From contig NC_021184.1 of assembly GCF_000233715.2 (NCBI RefSeq), positions 620,001 through 684,000 on the forward strand: a DNA stretch of 64,000 nucleotides, written 5' to 3'. The position numbers were made by a program, and so were the translations under genes. The DNA is from Desulfoscipio gibsoniae DSM 7213 (GTDB taxonomy: Bacteria; Bacillota; Desulfotomaculia; Desulfotomaculales; Desulfallaceae). The notes beneath the pieces are model-generated. The model saw only the letters and a list, made by a program, of their open reading frames with translations. It was not told the DNA's origin and made no database searches. Of this stretch, positions 17,407 to 26,923 are shown one piece after another; position 1 is the stretch's first letter, and every line of letters begins with the position of its first letter.

Positions 17407-19131
17407 ATGTATCTACGAAAAACCTACTCGAAGCAGACAGGCAGGACATATTTGTCCATAGTGCAGGGGTACCGGAACAAGGAAGGAAAGTCAAAACAAA
17501 AAACGGTTCAAAAGGTTGGTTATCTTGATGAATTAAAAAAGGAATATGACGACCCCGTTGCCCACTTCACAGCAGTTGCGGCAGCAATGGATAAGGAGCG
17601 CCAGGCAGCAAAGAGCGTGACCATCACCATTGACATGACCGGCCAAATTGACCGCAATAACGCAAACCGCAAAAACTACGGGTATATCATTTTCAGCGAG
17701 ATATATCACGAGCTAGAAATAGATATATTCCTAAAAAATGCACGCAGGCACGAAAACTTCATTTTCAACACAGACGCAATTATGCGCCTGCTTGTATACA
17801 CAAGACTTTTATACCCCGGCTCAAAAAGGGCGTCGGTACTAAACAAAAAACGTTTCTTTGACAATTTCAAGTTCTCGCTTGACGATGTCTATGACGCGCT
17901 TACGCACTTCGACAAGATGTCTGGCGCATTGCAGCAGCATCTTCACGAAATAGTTACAGCGCACTATGGGCGGGATACTGACCTTGTCTACTATGATGTC
18001 ACAAACTATTACTTCGAAATAGACAGGCAGGACGATCTGCGAAAGAAAGGGCCATCGAAGGAACATAGGAAAGACCCTATTGTCCAAATGGGCCTGCTGC
18101 TTGACAAGCTCGGTCTGCCTATATCATATAAACTGTTCCCCGGAAACACGCACGATTCACAAACGCTTATGCCAGTCCTGACAGAAGTGAAGAAAAAATT
18201 CGGCGTACGGCGGATAATAACAGTCGCGGACAAAGGGCTTAACAGCGGGGACAATATAGCTTACAGCACTGTACTTGGGGATGGGTATATTTACAGCAAA
18301 AGCGTCAGGGGCGCAAGCGAAGATTTCAAGCAGTGGGTGCTTGACGAAACAGGGTACCGGCAACTCACGGACAGTTATAAGTTAAAGTCCAAGCTTGTCC
18401 CTGATGCAGAAATCAATGTGACGGTGAAGCAAATCGGGAAGAAAAAAATCAAAAAGAAAGAAACCGTAGAACAGAAATGGATTGTATTCTACAGTGAAAA
18501 ATATGCCGCTAGGGCAAAGCATAAACGGGAAGAAGCGATTGCCAAGGCAGTCAGGATGATAGAAAACCCTGCAAAATACCGGCGTACATTTGACTACGGT
18601 GCCGCCGGATATATTGAAAACCTCAAAATCGACAAAGAAACCGGGGAAATAATGAACACAGAAGACACCCTTGTGCTTGACACCAGGAAGATTGAGGACG
18701 AGGAAAAATATGACGGATATTATGCCATTGTGACCAGCGAGCTTGACGATGCAGATGAACATATCATTGAAATGTACAGGGGGCTATGGCGCATAGAAGA
18801 ATCGTTCAAAGTAACTAAGAGCGTCCTCGGTACAAGGCCGGTATATCTTCGTACCAATGAACATATTAATGCGCATTTCCTCATCTGTTTTATCGCCCTT
18901 TTGATTGCAAGAATCGTTGAAATGAGACTCGGCGGCAAATATACCATATCCAAAATAACAGAAACTCTGCAGAATGTAGCATGCAGTCACCTGGATCAAA
19001 ATTTATGGTTGTTTGATTTTGCCGACGAGGTCACGGATGAGTGCAATGCTGTTTTCGGTACGGATTTTGGCAGAAAAGCCATGACACTTCAAGAAATCAA
19101 AAAAAATTTCGGGAAAACCAAAAAACACTAA
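17407..19131 (+). CDS. IS1634-family DDE transposase
   Basis: 574 residues, intact. The N-terminus (MYLRKTYSKQTGRTYLSIVQGYR) and length fit IS1634 transposases of the IS4 superfamily. Candidate catalytic residues are Asp in LVYYDVTNYYFE, Asp in ITVADKGLNSGDN and Glu in YRGLWRIEESFKVTK. ATG 17407 is the first codon of the frame; no strong ribosome binding site is visible, as is common for transposases. Confidence 0.9.
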   Translation: MYLRKTYSKQTGRTYLSIVQGYRNKEGKSKQKTVQKVGYLDELKKEYDDPVAHFTAVAAAMDKERQAAKSVTITIDMTGQIDRNNANRKNYGYIIFSEIYHELEIDIFLKNARRHENFIFNTDAIMRLLVYTRLLYPGSKRASVLNKKRFFDNFKFSLDDVYDALTHFDKMSGALQQHLHEIVTAHYGRDTDLVYYDVTNYYFEIDRQDDLRKKGPSKEHRKDPIVQMGLLLDKLGLPISYKLFPGNTHDSQTLMPVLTEVKKKFGVRRIITVADKGLNSGDNIAYSTVLGDGYIYSKSVRGASEDFKQWVLDETGYRQLTDSYKLKSKLVPDAEINVTVKQIGKKKIKKKETVEQKWIVFYSEKYAARAKHKREEAIAKAVRMIENPAKYRRTFDYGAAGYIENLKIDKETGEIMNTEDTLVLDTRKIEDEEKYDGYYAIVTSELDDADEHIIEMYRGLWRIEESFKVTKSVLGTRPVYLRTNEHINAHFLICFIALLIARIVEMRLGGKYTISKITETLQNVACSHLDQNLWLFDFADEVTDECNAVFGTDFGRKAMTLQEIKKNFGKTKKH

Positions 19132-19161
19132 AATTACACTACAACTCCTCGCAAAATAACA

Positions 19162-19198
19162 AGTCCGCAAGTCCTTGTAATTACATGGCTTGCGGACT
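19162..19198 (+). terminator. Hairpin after the transposase gene
   Basis: AGTCCGCAAG and CTTGCGGACT pair perfectly over ten bases with a 17-base loop, followed by ATTTGG. It lies inside the IS between the stop codon and the right inverted repeat and probably ends the transposase transcript. Confidence 0.6.
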
Positions 19199-19228
19199 AT
19201 TTGGTTATTTTTGGCTTCCGAAAATAAG

Positions 19229-19277
19229 TATAGCACTAAATGTTGACCCTATTATAATCCAAGATTTGGCTAAATTC
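19229..19277. repeat. 49-bp direct repeat, right flank of IS element
   Basis: Exact second copy of 17208-17256, directly abutting the right end of the insertion. Confidence 0.9.
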
Positions 19278-19550
19278 TATCATAATACACTTAAAATAGC
19301 TACTTATTGTTTTTTAAAAGCGGATCTAAGCTAAATAAGTCATAAAATATCATAAAAGCTCTAATTAAGTTTAAAAGATTATTAATGGATTTTTTCAATG
19401 TTTATGTAATTTTTTTGGGTAAGAATAAAGAGGAGAATAACAGCTCATAAAGAATATTACGGTATTTGAATTAGGAGGTGAATTAGGAGGGAGGGTTAGA
19501 CCAAATAGCGCGTTTGTAGCTGTATAAAATAATTTAAGGGAGGTAAGGAA

Positions 19551-20720
19551 ATGTTTCAGAGTAAATGGATTTTATGCATAACCTTTGTTGCTCTTTTCTG
19601 TCTGCTGCTGGCCGTGCCGGCGTTTGCCGCCCAGAGCAATGCTGTAATCTCAGCCGGGGAACTTAACGGTTTTGTAGATAGTGAAGGCGTGGTTATTATT
19701 GATGTCAGGGCTGCTGATGCATATGGTGCGGGGCATATCCCGGGGGCTGTGTCGGTACAAACATCCGAGTTTTTCGAAGAGCTGGCCGGGGTTAAGCAAA
19801 TGGCTGCCGGACCGGAAAAGTTTTCGGCGTTACTGAGCAAAACCGGCGTGGCTGAAGAAAGCCAGGTGGTTATATACAGCGCAGGTAATGACTTTAAGCA
19901 TGCCGCGCGCTTATGGTGGACGTTTCACATATACGGCCACCAAAACGCCCAATTGCTGGACGGTGGTTTTGATACCTGGGTAGCGGCGGGTTATGATGTT
20001 TCCACCGACCCGGTAACACCTGCTGCTTCGGTATACACCTTGACAGCGGAAGATGTAAATCAGGATGCTGTGGCAACTACTGATGAAGTAAAATCTGCGC
20101 TTGGTACCGATACGGTAATTATCGACTGCAGGGATGAAAATTACTATCAAGGTAAAAAATATAAGGCCGCGCGCAGCGGGCACATAGCCGGAACATCTTT
20201 ACTCAGTGAAAGTGATAACTATAATAGTGACGGAACATTAAAATCCGCCCAGGAACTAGCGGAAATTTATGCCGCCAAGGGTATTACGGCCGATACCCCG
20301 GTAATAACCTATTGCAACACAGGGACAACTGCAACTGTTCAGTATTTTGTGTTGACACAAATCCTTGGTTATACCAATGTGCAAAATTATGATGCCTCAT
20401 TGACAGGTTGGGCCGCTGACCCGGCTCTGCCGATGGAAAGTAGCTATGATTACTATGCAATAGGTTCCACTACCGCCGAAGTAAATGCATCGCTGGTTGA
20501 CTTGCCCGTGGCTCCCTTTATTGAAGAAGGTCGTGCTTACCTGCCGGCGGATGTGCTGGCCCAAGGCTTGGGGGCTGAATTAACAGAAATACTGATGCAG
20601 GATATATTGGTCATTGCCGATGGTGCCGATTGCGTGCCCGTTCGTTATGTAGCTGAAACTTACGGCGCCGAGGTAGACTGGGATAGTGAGAGTAAGAAGA
20701 TTTCCGTTTACTTAGAGTAA
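19551..20720 (+). CDS. Secreted tandem rhodanese with C-terminal copper-amine-oxidase-N/stalk-like domain
   Basis: 389 residues with a signal peptide (MFQSKWILCITFVALF...PAFA-AQS). Two rhodanese domains follow (about 35-145 and 160-290). As in thiosulfate sulfurtransferases, only the second has the catalytic cysteine, in TYCNTGTTATVQYF; the first has YSAGNDFKHAARLW with no Cys at that place. The tail (about 310-389), ending PVRYVAETYGAEVDWD, resembles the domain seen on many Firmicutes surface proteins. It probably transfers sulfane sulfur outside the membrane. ATG 19551 follows GGGAGG. Confidence 0.9.
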   Translation: MFQSKWILCITFVALFCLLLAVPAFAAQSNAVISAGELNGFVDSEGVVIIDVRAADAYGAGHIPGAVSVQTSEFFEELAGVKQMAAGPEKFSALLSKTGVAEESQVVIYSAGNDFKHAARLWWTFHIYGHQNAQLLDGGFDTWVAAGYDVSTDPVTPAASVYTLTAEDVNQDAVATTDEVKSALGTDTVIIDCRDENYYQGKKYKAARSGHIAGTSLLSESDNYNSDGTLKSAQELAEIYAAKGITADTPVITYCNTGTTATVQYFVLTQILGYTNVQNYDASLTGWAADPALPMESSYDYYAIGSTTAEVNASLVDLPVAPFIEEGRAYLPADVLAQGLGAELTEILMQDILVIADGADCVPVRYVAETYGAEVDWDSESKKISVYLE

Positions 20721-20742
20721 TCAGTTGTTAGGTTAAGCAACA

Positions 20743-20766
20743 AGCGCCTCGGTTTGAGGCGCTTTT
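20743..20766 (+). terminator. Rho-independent terminator after the rhodanese gene
   Basis: AGCGCCTC pairs with GAGGCGCT around GGTTT, followed by TTTT. Confidence 0.85.
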
Positions 20767-20952
20767 ATGTTGCAAGCCTACTCCGGTTCCAGCTTTGCGG
20801 TAACCCCGCCGCTCACTTTCTCCGTGCATTCATATATTCTTTTAATTAACCAAAGCCTCATGTAATGTATTAAAATTAATTTAGCACAGAACAGACTTGT
20901 GTTGCTAAAGAACAATTCATAACGGCATTTTGCACGGAGGAGAACAAGGTAG

Positions 20953-22488
20953 ATGAAGAAGCTATTTAACTTTATTTTCAACAGGATGACCATGGTAGTT
21001 ATAGCCATCATTGCACAAATATCTTTTTTAGTGGTTTTTGTCTGGAAATTAAATGATTATTTCATCTATATGCAGGGCTTGTTTTGGGTGCTTAGTACCC
21101 TGCTGGTACTAAAAATTATTAACAGCCGCAGCAACCCGATTTATAAGATTGCCATCATTATACCTATATTGATTCTGCCTATTTTGGGCACCCTGCTGTA
21201 TTTTGTGCTTGGGAATAACAAACCCATGAAGAGATTTAAGGAAAGGATCATGAAGGAATTCATGAAGATCAGCGGTTTGCTGGCTCAGGACCGGAAAATT
21301 ATCGATGAATTGGAAGGCCTGGATAAGAACATAGCCAACCAATCCAAATACATTTTGAACACTTCATTATTTCCAATATACAAAAATACCACCACCCAAT
21401 ATTTGTCTCCCGGTGAAGTTATGTTTGAAAAATTAAAAGAAGAATTGGGCAAAGCAAAGCATTATATATTTATGGAATTTTTTATTCTGGAAGAAGGCCT
21501 GATGTGGGACAGCATCCTGGATATTTTGGTGCAAAAGGTGGGGGAGGGAGTGGAAGTACGAGTTATGTATGATGATGTGGGCTCCATTTATCTCCTGCCA
21601 TCCGGGTTCAACCAAAAACTAACCGGTTTGGGTATTCAATGTGTAGCCTTTAATCCTGTTTCACCGGTTTTATCGCTGCGCATGAACAATCGCGACCATA
21701 GAAAAATAGTTGTTATTGACGGGCGGGTTGCTTTTACCGGGGGCATTAATTTGGCGGATGAATATATTAATGCTTATCGCAAATACGGCCATTGGAAAGA
21801 TTCCGCCATTATGATCAAAGGTGATGCGGCCTGGAGTTTTACCGTTATGTTCCTGCACCTTTGGAATGCAACAAGGCCAATGGATACTGACTATACAAAA
21901 TACATGGTGTTTAACCGTGACAGGCTTTCGTGTGCGTCCGATGGATATGTTCAGCCCTATGCCGATATGCCCCTCGATGAGCACCTGGTGGCTGAAAATA
22001 TTTATCTCAACATCATTAATAAAGCTAAAGATTATGTGTATATCAATACACCATATCTTATTGCGGACAATGAAATAGTTACCGCCCTTTGCCTGGCTGC
22101 CCAAAATGGGGTGGATGTAAGGATTATTACACCCTATTACCCGGATAAATGGTATATACACCCGGTTACCCGGTCATATTACCCGCAGCTTATTGAGGCG
22201 GGAGTGAAAATATACGAATACACACCCGGCTTCATGCATGCCAAAACCTTTGTGGCTGACGATGAATTGGCTACGGTAGGTTCGCCCAACCTTGATTTCA
22301 GAAGTTTGTATTTGCATTTTGAATGCGGCGTATGGCTGTACAAATCTAAAGCAGTCAGCCAACTTAAAGAAGATTTTCTGAGCACGTTAAAAGTCTGTAT
22401 CCAAATCCAGGCTGAAAATTGTGTGGCCGTTAAATGGTCTACCAGGTTTTTGCAGATCATTCTTCGAATATTTAGTCCTTTATTATAA
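20953..22488 (+). CDS. cls: Cardiolipin synthase
   Basis: 511 residues, the usual length. Two N-terminal membrane helices precede two phospholipase D HKD motifs: NRDHRKIVVIDGRVAFTGG and FMHAKTFVADDELATVGS. The enzyme joins two phosphatidylglycerols into cardiolipin and glycerol at the membrane. ATG 20953 has GGAGG 12 bases upstream. The gene stands alone between terminators and the island regulator. Confidence 0.93.
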   Translation: MKKLFNFIFNRMTMVVIAIIAQISFLVVFVWKLNDYFIYMQGLFWVLSTLLVLKIINSRSNPIYKIAIIIPILILPILGTLLYFVLGNNKPMKRFKERIMKEFMKISGLLAQDRKIIDELEGLDKNIANQSKYILNTSLFPIYKNTTTQYLSPGEVMFEKLKEELGKAKHYIFMEFFILEEGLMWDSILDILVQKVGEGVEVRVMYDDVGSIYLLPSGFNQKLTGLGIQCVAFNPVSPVLSLRMNNRDHRKIVVIDGRVAFTGGINLADEYINAYRKYGHWKDSAIMIKGDAAWSFTVMFLHLWNATRPMDTDYTKYMVFNRDRLSCASDGYVQPYADMPLDEHLVAENIYLNIINKAKDYVYINTPYLIADNEIVTALCLAAQNGVDVRIITPYYPDKWYIHPVTRSYYPQLIEAGVKIYEYTPGFMHAKTFVADDELATVGSPNLDFRSLYLHFECGVWLYKSKAVSQLKEDFLSTLKVCIQIQAENCVAVKWSTRFLQIILRIFSPLL

Positions 22489-22671
22489 TGAGTGTTCGAA
22501 ATTATATAACCTACATTAGTCAAAAAATTATCACAATCTTTCGCCTATTTAAGGTATATTCAGTCCAACTTCAATATGTTATATTGTTATCAGAAAATAT
22601 GAAACATACTAAAAATTCATAATAGAGATTATATAAATAAAATTGGTATTAAATAGTAGGGGGTATTGCTT

Positions 22672-25125
22672 GTGATTTCCGGTCCGGTATTTACCGACCT
22701 CCTAACTGTAAATAAAGATGAAGGACTCATCAGGTTTAACCAAAACCGCCTGTTATTGATGGAGTCCGAGACCATTTTCCAGCTACGGGAGGAACTAATC
22801 CAAAACCTTGGCTATGATATTGCCCGCAACGTCCTGACACGCTTTGGTTATAGATCCGGCATGAAGGATGTAGTAGCATTTAAGAATCTTTATTATTTTG
22901 AAAGCGATGCGGATTGGTTGCTGGCCGGACCCAAAATGCACACCCTGGAAGGTATAGTACATTCTACTTGCGAGTCACTGGAATATGACCGCAGCCGGGG
23001 CACTTTTCATATGACCGCAATATGGCGCAACTCCTACGAGGCTGAACAACATTTGCAAAAGCATGGCCGGGCAAACGAGCCTGTTTGCTGGAGCTTAACC
23101 GGATATGCCAGTGGCTATGCGTCGGGTTTTATGGGCAGTCAAGTAGTTGGTATCGAGACCATGTGTCAGGGTATGGGGGATCCTTATTGCAAGCTGGAAT
23201 TACGATCCCTGGAGGAGTGGAATGGACAGGAAAACCGGGTTATTGATGACTTAAAGCAAAATATGATCATGAAAAGCTTGCAGACTATGCTGGAGGAAGA
23301 GAGGGAACGGGTAAGCCTACTGAAGCATTTAAACAGTGCCATCATTGATATAGGAATGAGCCTTGAATCATCCAACATGCCTATAAAAACCGTTACCTAC
23401 GCCCAAAGGTTGTTTAATGCTAAAAAGGTCATCCTGGCCATTGTAAATGTGCAATCCGGAAAGGCAGTACTATATGAAACTATCAACCGAAGTGAAGTAG
23501 CCACGAAAGTTTTTGCCGGCGATAGCGATATTGCAGCATTCATACTAAAGAATCGCCAGCCCATGGTTTGGGAAAACAGTGAAAAAGTTCTTGATTTGGG
23601 ATCCGGCAGCATAAGGGTAAGAAATCTTATCTATATACCTTTGGATTCAAAAGAGCTATTCGGCGCCATTATCGTTATCAACAAAGTAAACGGTAAACAA
23701 TTTACCCAGAACGACCAGGAACTGTTAACCTTACTGGCTACACAATCATCTATCGCACTGGGCAATGCAAGAGCGTATGAGCAAACCAATCGTGATCTGA
23801 AGGAAAAGGTAGATGAATTATACAGGGTAAACAAGCTTCTTTATGCTGAACATGATGCTTTGCAGAAGGCTACTAATATTCACAGCCAACTTACTTCTGT
23901 AGTGTTGGAGGGCCACGGGTTGGAAATGATAGCTCGCAATTTAGGTTCGATTGTGAATAAGTCCGTAATTATTACAGACCAGTTTTATAATATTATGTCT
24001 GTTTACGGTCAGGAAGACGATTTTGATTTAAAAGAGTTCTGGCATACTGCCGTGCAGGACCCGACACTAAAGCAGGAATTATCGCTTTTTAAAGAAAAAC
24101 AGCTCAATGTTGATGATAAACGCGCACACATTTTTTACAAATACGGCCATTTCGAAATGTTTATAGTACCGGTGACGGCCAGCAAAGAAAGCCTTGGATT
24201 TGTAATTACCCTGGAAAAAAACAAGACCCATAACCAGTTGGAATCCATAGCCATGGAGCAGGTAGCCACTGTAATAGCGCTGGAGATATTGAAGCAAAAG
24301 GCTGCTTTTGAAACCGAGCGCAGGATTAAAAAAGACTTTCTGGAAGAACTTTTGAAAAATAGCCACGAAAATGAAGACGGCACCATGACTAGAGCCAAAG
24401 AATTGGGGATGGATTTATCACAATTGTATAGGGTGTTTGCTGTTGAGCTTATTGATGAGGACTCCAACGGGCAGACGGAACTGCAGGGCGACACCGTAAA
24501 CAGGCTGGGAAACCTTTGCCAGGCCTTGGAACGCGTGATTAAACAGGTTTCTGACAGTATGGTGCTCATTGGAAAGAAAAATTATTTTATCGGTACATTA
24601 TCGTTAATCGGCAAATCACGCAAGAATACCGACCGCTACCTGCAAGAAGTAATTGAGAATTTGGAAAAACTCTTCAAAATCACCTTCCCAAATTACAGGT
24701 GGTACATAGGAATCGGCTCACCGTGCACCGGGGTGGCTAATTTTAACTCCTCTTATCATGACGCCTGTACTACCATTGAAACAATAAAGTCTTTGAGATT
24801 CGAAAACAAGTGCAGCTCCTATGAGCGAATTGCGGTTTTGGGGTTATTGAACATCAACATTGAGCAGCTGAGAAGGTTTGTTGATAAAACAATCGGCTGT
24901 CTTTTGGAATATGACCAAAAGCATAATTCCAATCTAATATTTACACTGGATTTGTACTATAAAAATAACTGTAACGTGGAAAAGTCAGCCCGCAAGGGAT
25001 TTATGAGTTCCTCCACTATTAAGTACAGGCTAAGGCGTATTACCGAAATTGCCAATATTGACCTGAGTGACCAGGAAACAAACCTGGCTATCCAGTTGGC
25101 ACTAAAAATTATTCAAGGTTTATAA
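22672..25125 (+). CDS. V4R-GAF-PucR aromatic-responsive regulator
   Basis: About 817 residues. Residues 1-175 match the XylR/DmpR-type N-terminal sensor with a V4R end (CWSLTGYASGYASGF, METMCQGMGDPYCKLE-like segment), the part that binds aromatics in XylR and DmpR. A GAF domain follows (about 225-375), then a coiled coil, a second sensor-like region and a C-terminal PucR/CdaR helix-turn-helix (KSARKGFMSSSTIKYRLRRITEI). It lacks the sigma-54 AAA+ domain that accompanies this sensor in XylR. GTG 22672 sits eight bases after GGGGG; TTG 22666 is too close. It lies 58 bp upstream of bbsA copy 1 and is the best candidate for its activator. Confidence 0.85.
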   Translation: MISGPVFTDLLTVNKDEGLIRFNQNRLLLMESETIFQLREELIQNLGYDIARNVLTRFGYRSGMKDVVAFKNLYYFESDADWLLAGPKMHTLEGIVHSTCESLEYDRSRGTFHMTAIWRNSYEAEQHLQKHGRANEPVCWSLTGYASGYASGFMGSQVVGIETMCQGMGDPYCKLELRSLEEWNGQENRVIDDLKQNMIMKSLQTMLEEERERVSLLKHLNSAIIDIGMSLESSNMPIKTVTYAQRLFNAKKVILAIVNVQSGKAVLYETINRSEVATKVFAGDSDIAAFILKNRQPMVWENSEKVLDLGSGSIRVRNLIYIPLDSKELFGAIIVINKVNGKQFTQNDQELLTLLATQSSIALGNARAYEQTNRDLKEKVDELYRVNKLLYAEHDALQKATNIHSQLTSVVLEGHGLEMIARNLGSIVNKSVIITDQFYNIMSVYGQEDDFDLKEFWHTAVQDPTLKQELSLFKEKQLNVDDKRAHIFYKYGHFEMFIVPVTASKESLGFVITLEKNKTHNQLESIAMEQVATVIALEILKQKAAFETERRIKKDFLEELLKNSHENEDGTMTRAKELGMDLSQLYRVFAVELIDEDSNGQTELQGDTVNRLGNLCQALERVIKQVSDSMVLIGKKNYFIGTLSLIGKSRKNTDRYLQEVIENLEKLFKITFPNYRWYIGIGSPCTGVANFNSSYHDACTTIETIKSLRFENKCSSYERIAVLGLLNINIEQLRRFVDKTIGCLLEYDQKHNSNLIFTLDLYYKNNCNVEKSARKGFMSSSTIKYRLRRITEIANIDLSDQETNLAIQLALKIIQGL

Positions 25126-25183
25126 AGATTTAACTTTTGGGGTTAAATGTTTAATTAAATATTTAAAAAGAGGGGGTATTCCT

Positions 25184-25603
25184 TTGGAAGAGCAGGTCAT
25201 TTATCATCCAGATTTTTTTGTAATACCAGAAGGAGGAGAGAAGCCATATTTGATAGCATTCCGCTGCGAGGAATGCGGTAAAACGTGGTTTCCCATACTA
25301 CCGTACTGTCCCAATTGCTGGTCAGAAAAATTCGACAAAAGGGAGCTGCGGAAAGGCAAACTTTATACCTATACGATCATGTACACTCCGCAAAAGGGCA
25401 TCAAACCACCCCTGGCTTTTGGATATATTGATTTCCCGGAGGAAGGCGTAAGGGTTGGCGCGCAAATTGAAGTAGGTGCTGATGTTGAGAAAATAAAGGA
25501 ACAGATAAAAATAGGCATGGAAATGGAGGTAAAGGCCGGAGTAATTAGGGAAGACGCCAGCGGCAAAGACGTTATTAGTTATAAATTCACACCTGCAGTG
25601 TAA
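25184..25603 (+). CDS. bbsA: BbsA-like zinc-ribbon/OB-fold subunit of the thiolase (copy 1)
   Basis: 139 residues of the DUF35 type: a zinc ribbon with CEECGKTWFP and YCPNCWS, then an OB fold (KLYTYTIMYTPQKG...GVRVGAQIE). BbsA partners the thiolase BbsB, which cleaves benzoylsuccinyl-CoA to benzoyl-CoA and succinyl-CoA. The start is TTG 25184 after GAGGGGG, confirmed by copy 2, where the same codon is ATG. Several substitutions separate it from copy 2, unlike the nearly identical bbsB-G. Confidence 0.9.
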   Translation: MEEQVIYHPDFFVIPEGGEKPYLIAFRCEECGKTWFPILPYCPNCWSEKFDKRELRKGKLYTYTIMYTPQKGIKPPLAFGYIDFPEEGVRVGAQIEVGADVEKIKEQIKIGMEMEVKAGVIREDASGKDVISYKFTPAV

Positions 25604-25713
25604 AAATTGTTTTCAAACAGCAATGTTAATAGATATATGGGGTAGATCCTTTTTGATGGGCATTTAAGCCATATACTTTGTGATAACTTTCACATAGGAG
25701 GTGCAACTAAATA

Positions 25714-26874
25714 GTGAATTATAGAGATGTTTATATTATCGGTGTAGGTATGACCAAGATATATAAAAAGGCACCCGTAACCGCTGATGAATTAGGAAGA
25801 CAAGCAATCCATACAGCAGTCAAAGATGCCGGTATTTCACCTAAAGAAATTCAATCCATATTTATCGGTGAAATGGGAGGTCTGTCCGGCAGCGTATGTT
25901 TCGGCCAGCGTGTTTGCGGAACCCTCGGGCTGGGCGGCGTTCCCATGGCCAACGTGGAAAGCGCTTGTTCCAGTGGGGCTATAGCCGTCCACCTGGCGTA
26001 TAAAGATGTGGCGACGGGCAAAAGTGATGTAGCCATGGGCATAGGCGTGCAACACCTTTCCAGTTCAAGAGCAGCCGGCACCGGACTGGCACCGGACCCC
26101 AGAGACCCCGAAGGGATCCAGGGGGCGACAATGGCAGGTATATATGCCATGCGGGCCCAGCGTTACCTGCACGAGTTTGATGCCACACCAACTGATTTAG
26201 CCCTGGTTTCGGTTAAAAACCGCAGGCATGCAGCGATGAACCCGTATTCTTCTTACCAGCAGCCAATTACCGTTGAGGAAGTGTTAAGCGCCAGGACGAT
26301 TGCCGATCCCCTCACCATGCTGATGTGCTGTCCAAACGCCGACGGTGGCGCGGCAGTAATCGTCGCCACCAAAGAAAAAGCGCTGCAGCTGGGCAGCAAG
26401 CTGGTCCGTATAGCAGCGAGCTCACTGACTTCCGGCATATTCAGAAACGACTTCAGAGACATGACAGAGATGGAAATTACCATTAGATGTACCAAAAAAG
26501 CCTATGATATGGCAGGCGTGGGTCCCGATGATATCAACATGGTCGAGTGTCACGACGCCTTTGCCATTGGAGAATTCTTATATTATGAAGCCATGGGCTT
26601 TTGTAAACATGGTGAAGCGGGCCACTTTATCAGAAGCGGCGGTCCCGATTACGGTGGCAAGGTAGTATTCAGCCCCCGGGGAGGCCTGTTATCATGCGGT
26701 CACCCAACCGGTTGTACCGGAGCCGCTCAGATTGTAGAGGCAACCTGGCAATTACGGGGCGATGCCGGAGCCCGTCAGGTGCCGGACTGTAAAGCCGCCA
26801 TAACCCATGTGACGGGCGGCGGGGTATACGGTTTGGATAATGCAGCCTGCACAATGCATATACTTACACGTTAA
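25714..26874 (+). CDS. bbsB: BbsB, benzoylsuccinyl-CoA thiolase catalytic subunit (copy 1)
   Basis: 386 residues of the SCP-x-like thiolase branch. Nucleophile Cys85 lies in ESACSSGA; the later active-site motifs are VECHDAF and CGHPTGCTGA. It performs the last step of the bbs pathway with BbsA. Start is GTG 25714 behind AGGAGGTG; copy 2 uses ATG. The protein is identical to copy 2 over its whole length, and I saw only one base difference between the coding sequences (C/T near 25989). Confidence 0.92.
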   Translation: MNYRDVYIIGVGMTKIYKKAPVTADELGRQAIHTAVKDAGISPKEIQSIFIGEMGGLSGSVCFGQRVCGTLGLGGVPMANVESACSSGAIAVHLAYKDVATGKSDVAMGIGVQHLSSSRAAGTGLAPDPRDPEGIQGATMAGIYAMRAQRYLHEFDATPTDLALVSVKNRRHAAMNPYSSYQQPITVEEVLSARTIADPLTMLMCCPNADGGAAVIVATKEKALQLGSKLVRIAASSLTSGIFRNDFRDMTEMEITIRCTKKAYDMAGVGPDDINMVECHDAFAIGEFLYYEAMGFCKHGEAGHFIRSGGPDYGGKVVFSPRGGLLSCGHPTGCTGAAQIVEATWQLRGDAGARQVPDCKAAITHVTGGGVYGLDNAACTMHILTR

Positions 26875-26923
26875 TCAACCAGCATGAAACATTAATTGAA
26901 TTTACCGGGAGGAGGATAACGCA

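Larger units (their letters stand above)
17257..19228 (+). mobile_element. IS1634-like insertion sequence, 1972 bp
   Basis: Bounded by imperfect terminal inverted repeats that share TTTTCGGAAGC (17260-17270) and GCTTCCGAAAA (19214-19224), and flanked by 49-bp direct repeats. IS1634 is known for unusually long, variable target duplications. It carries one intact transposase gene and probably moved recently because both duplication copies are still identical. Confidence 0.88.

Noticed and set aside
25851-26191. Minus-strand frames opposite bbsB, preserved in copy 2
   Set aside because: Their conservation follows from the near-identity of the two bbsB genes; the proteins have no family features.
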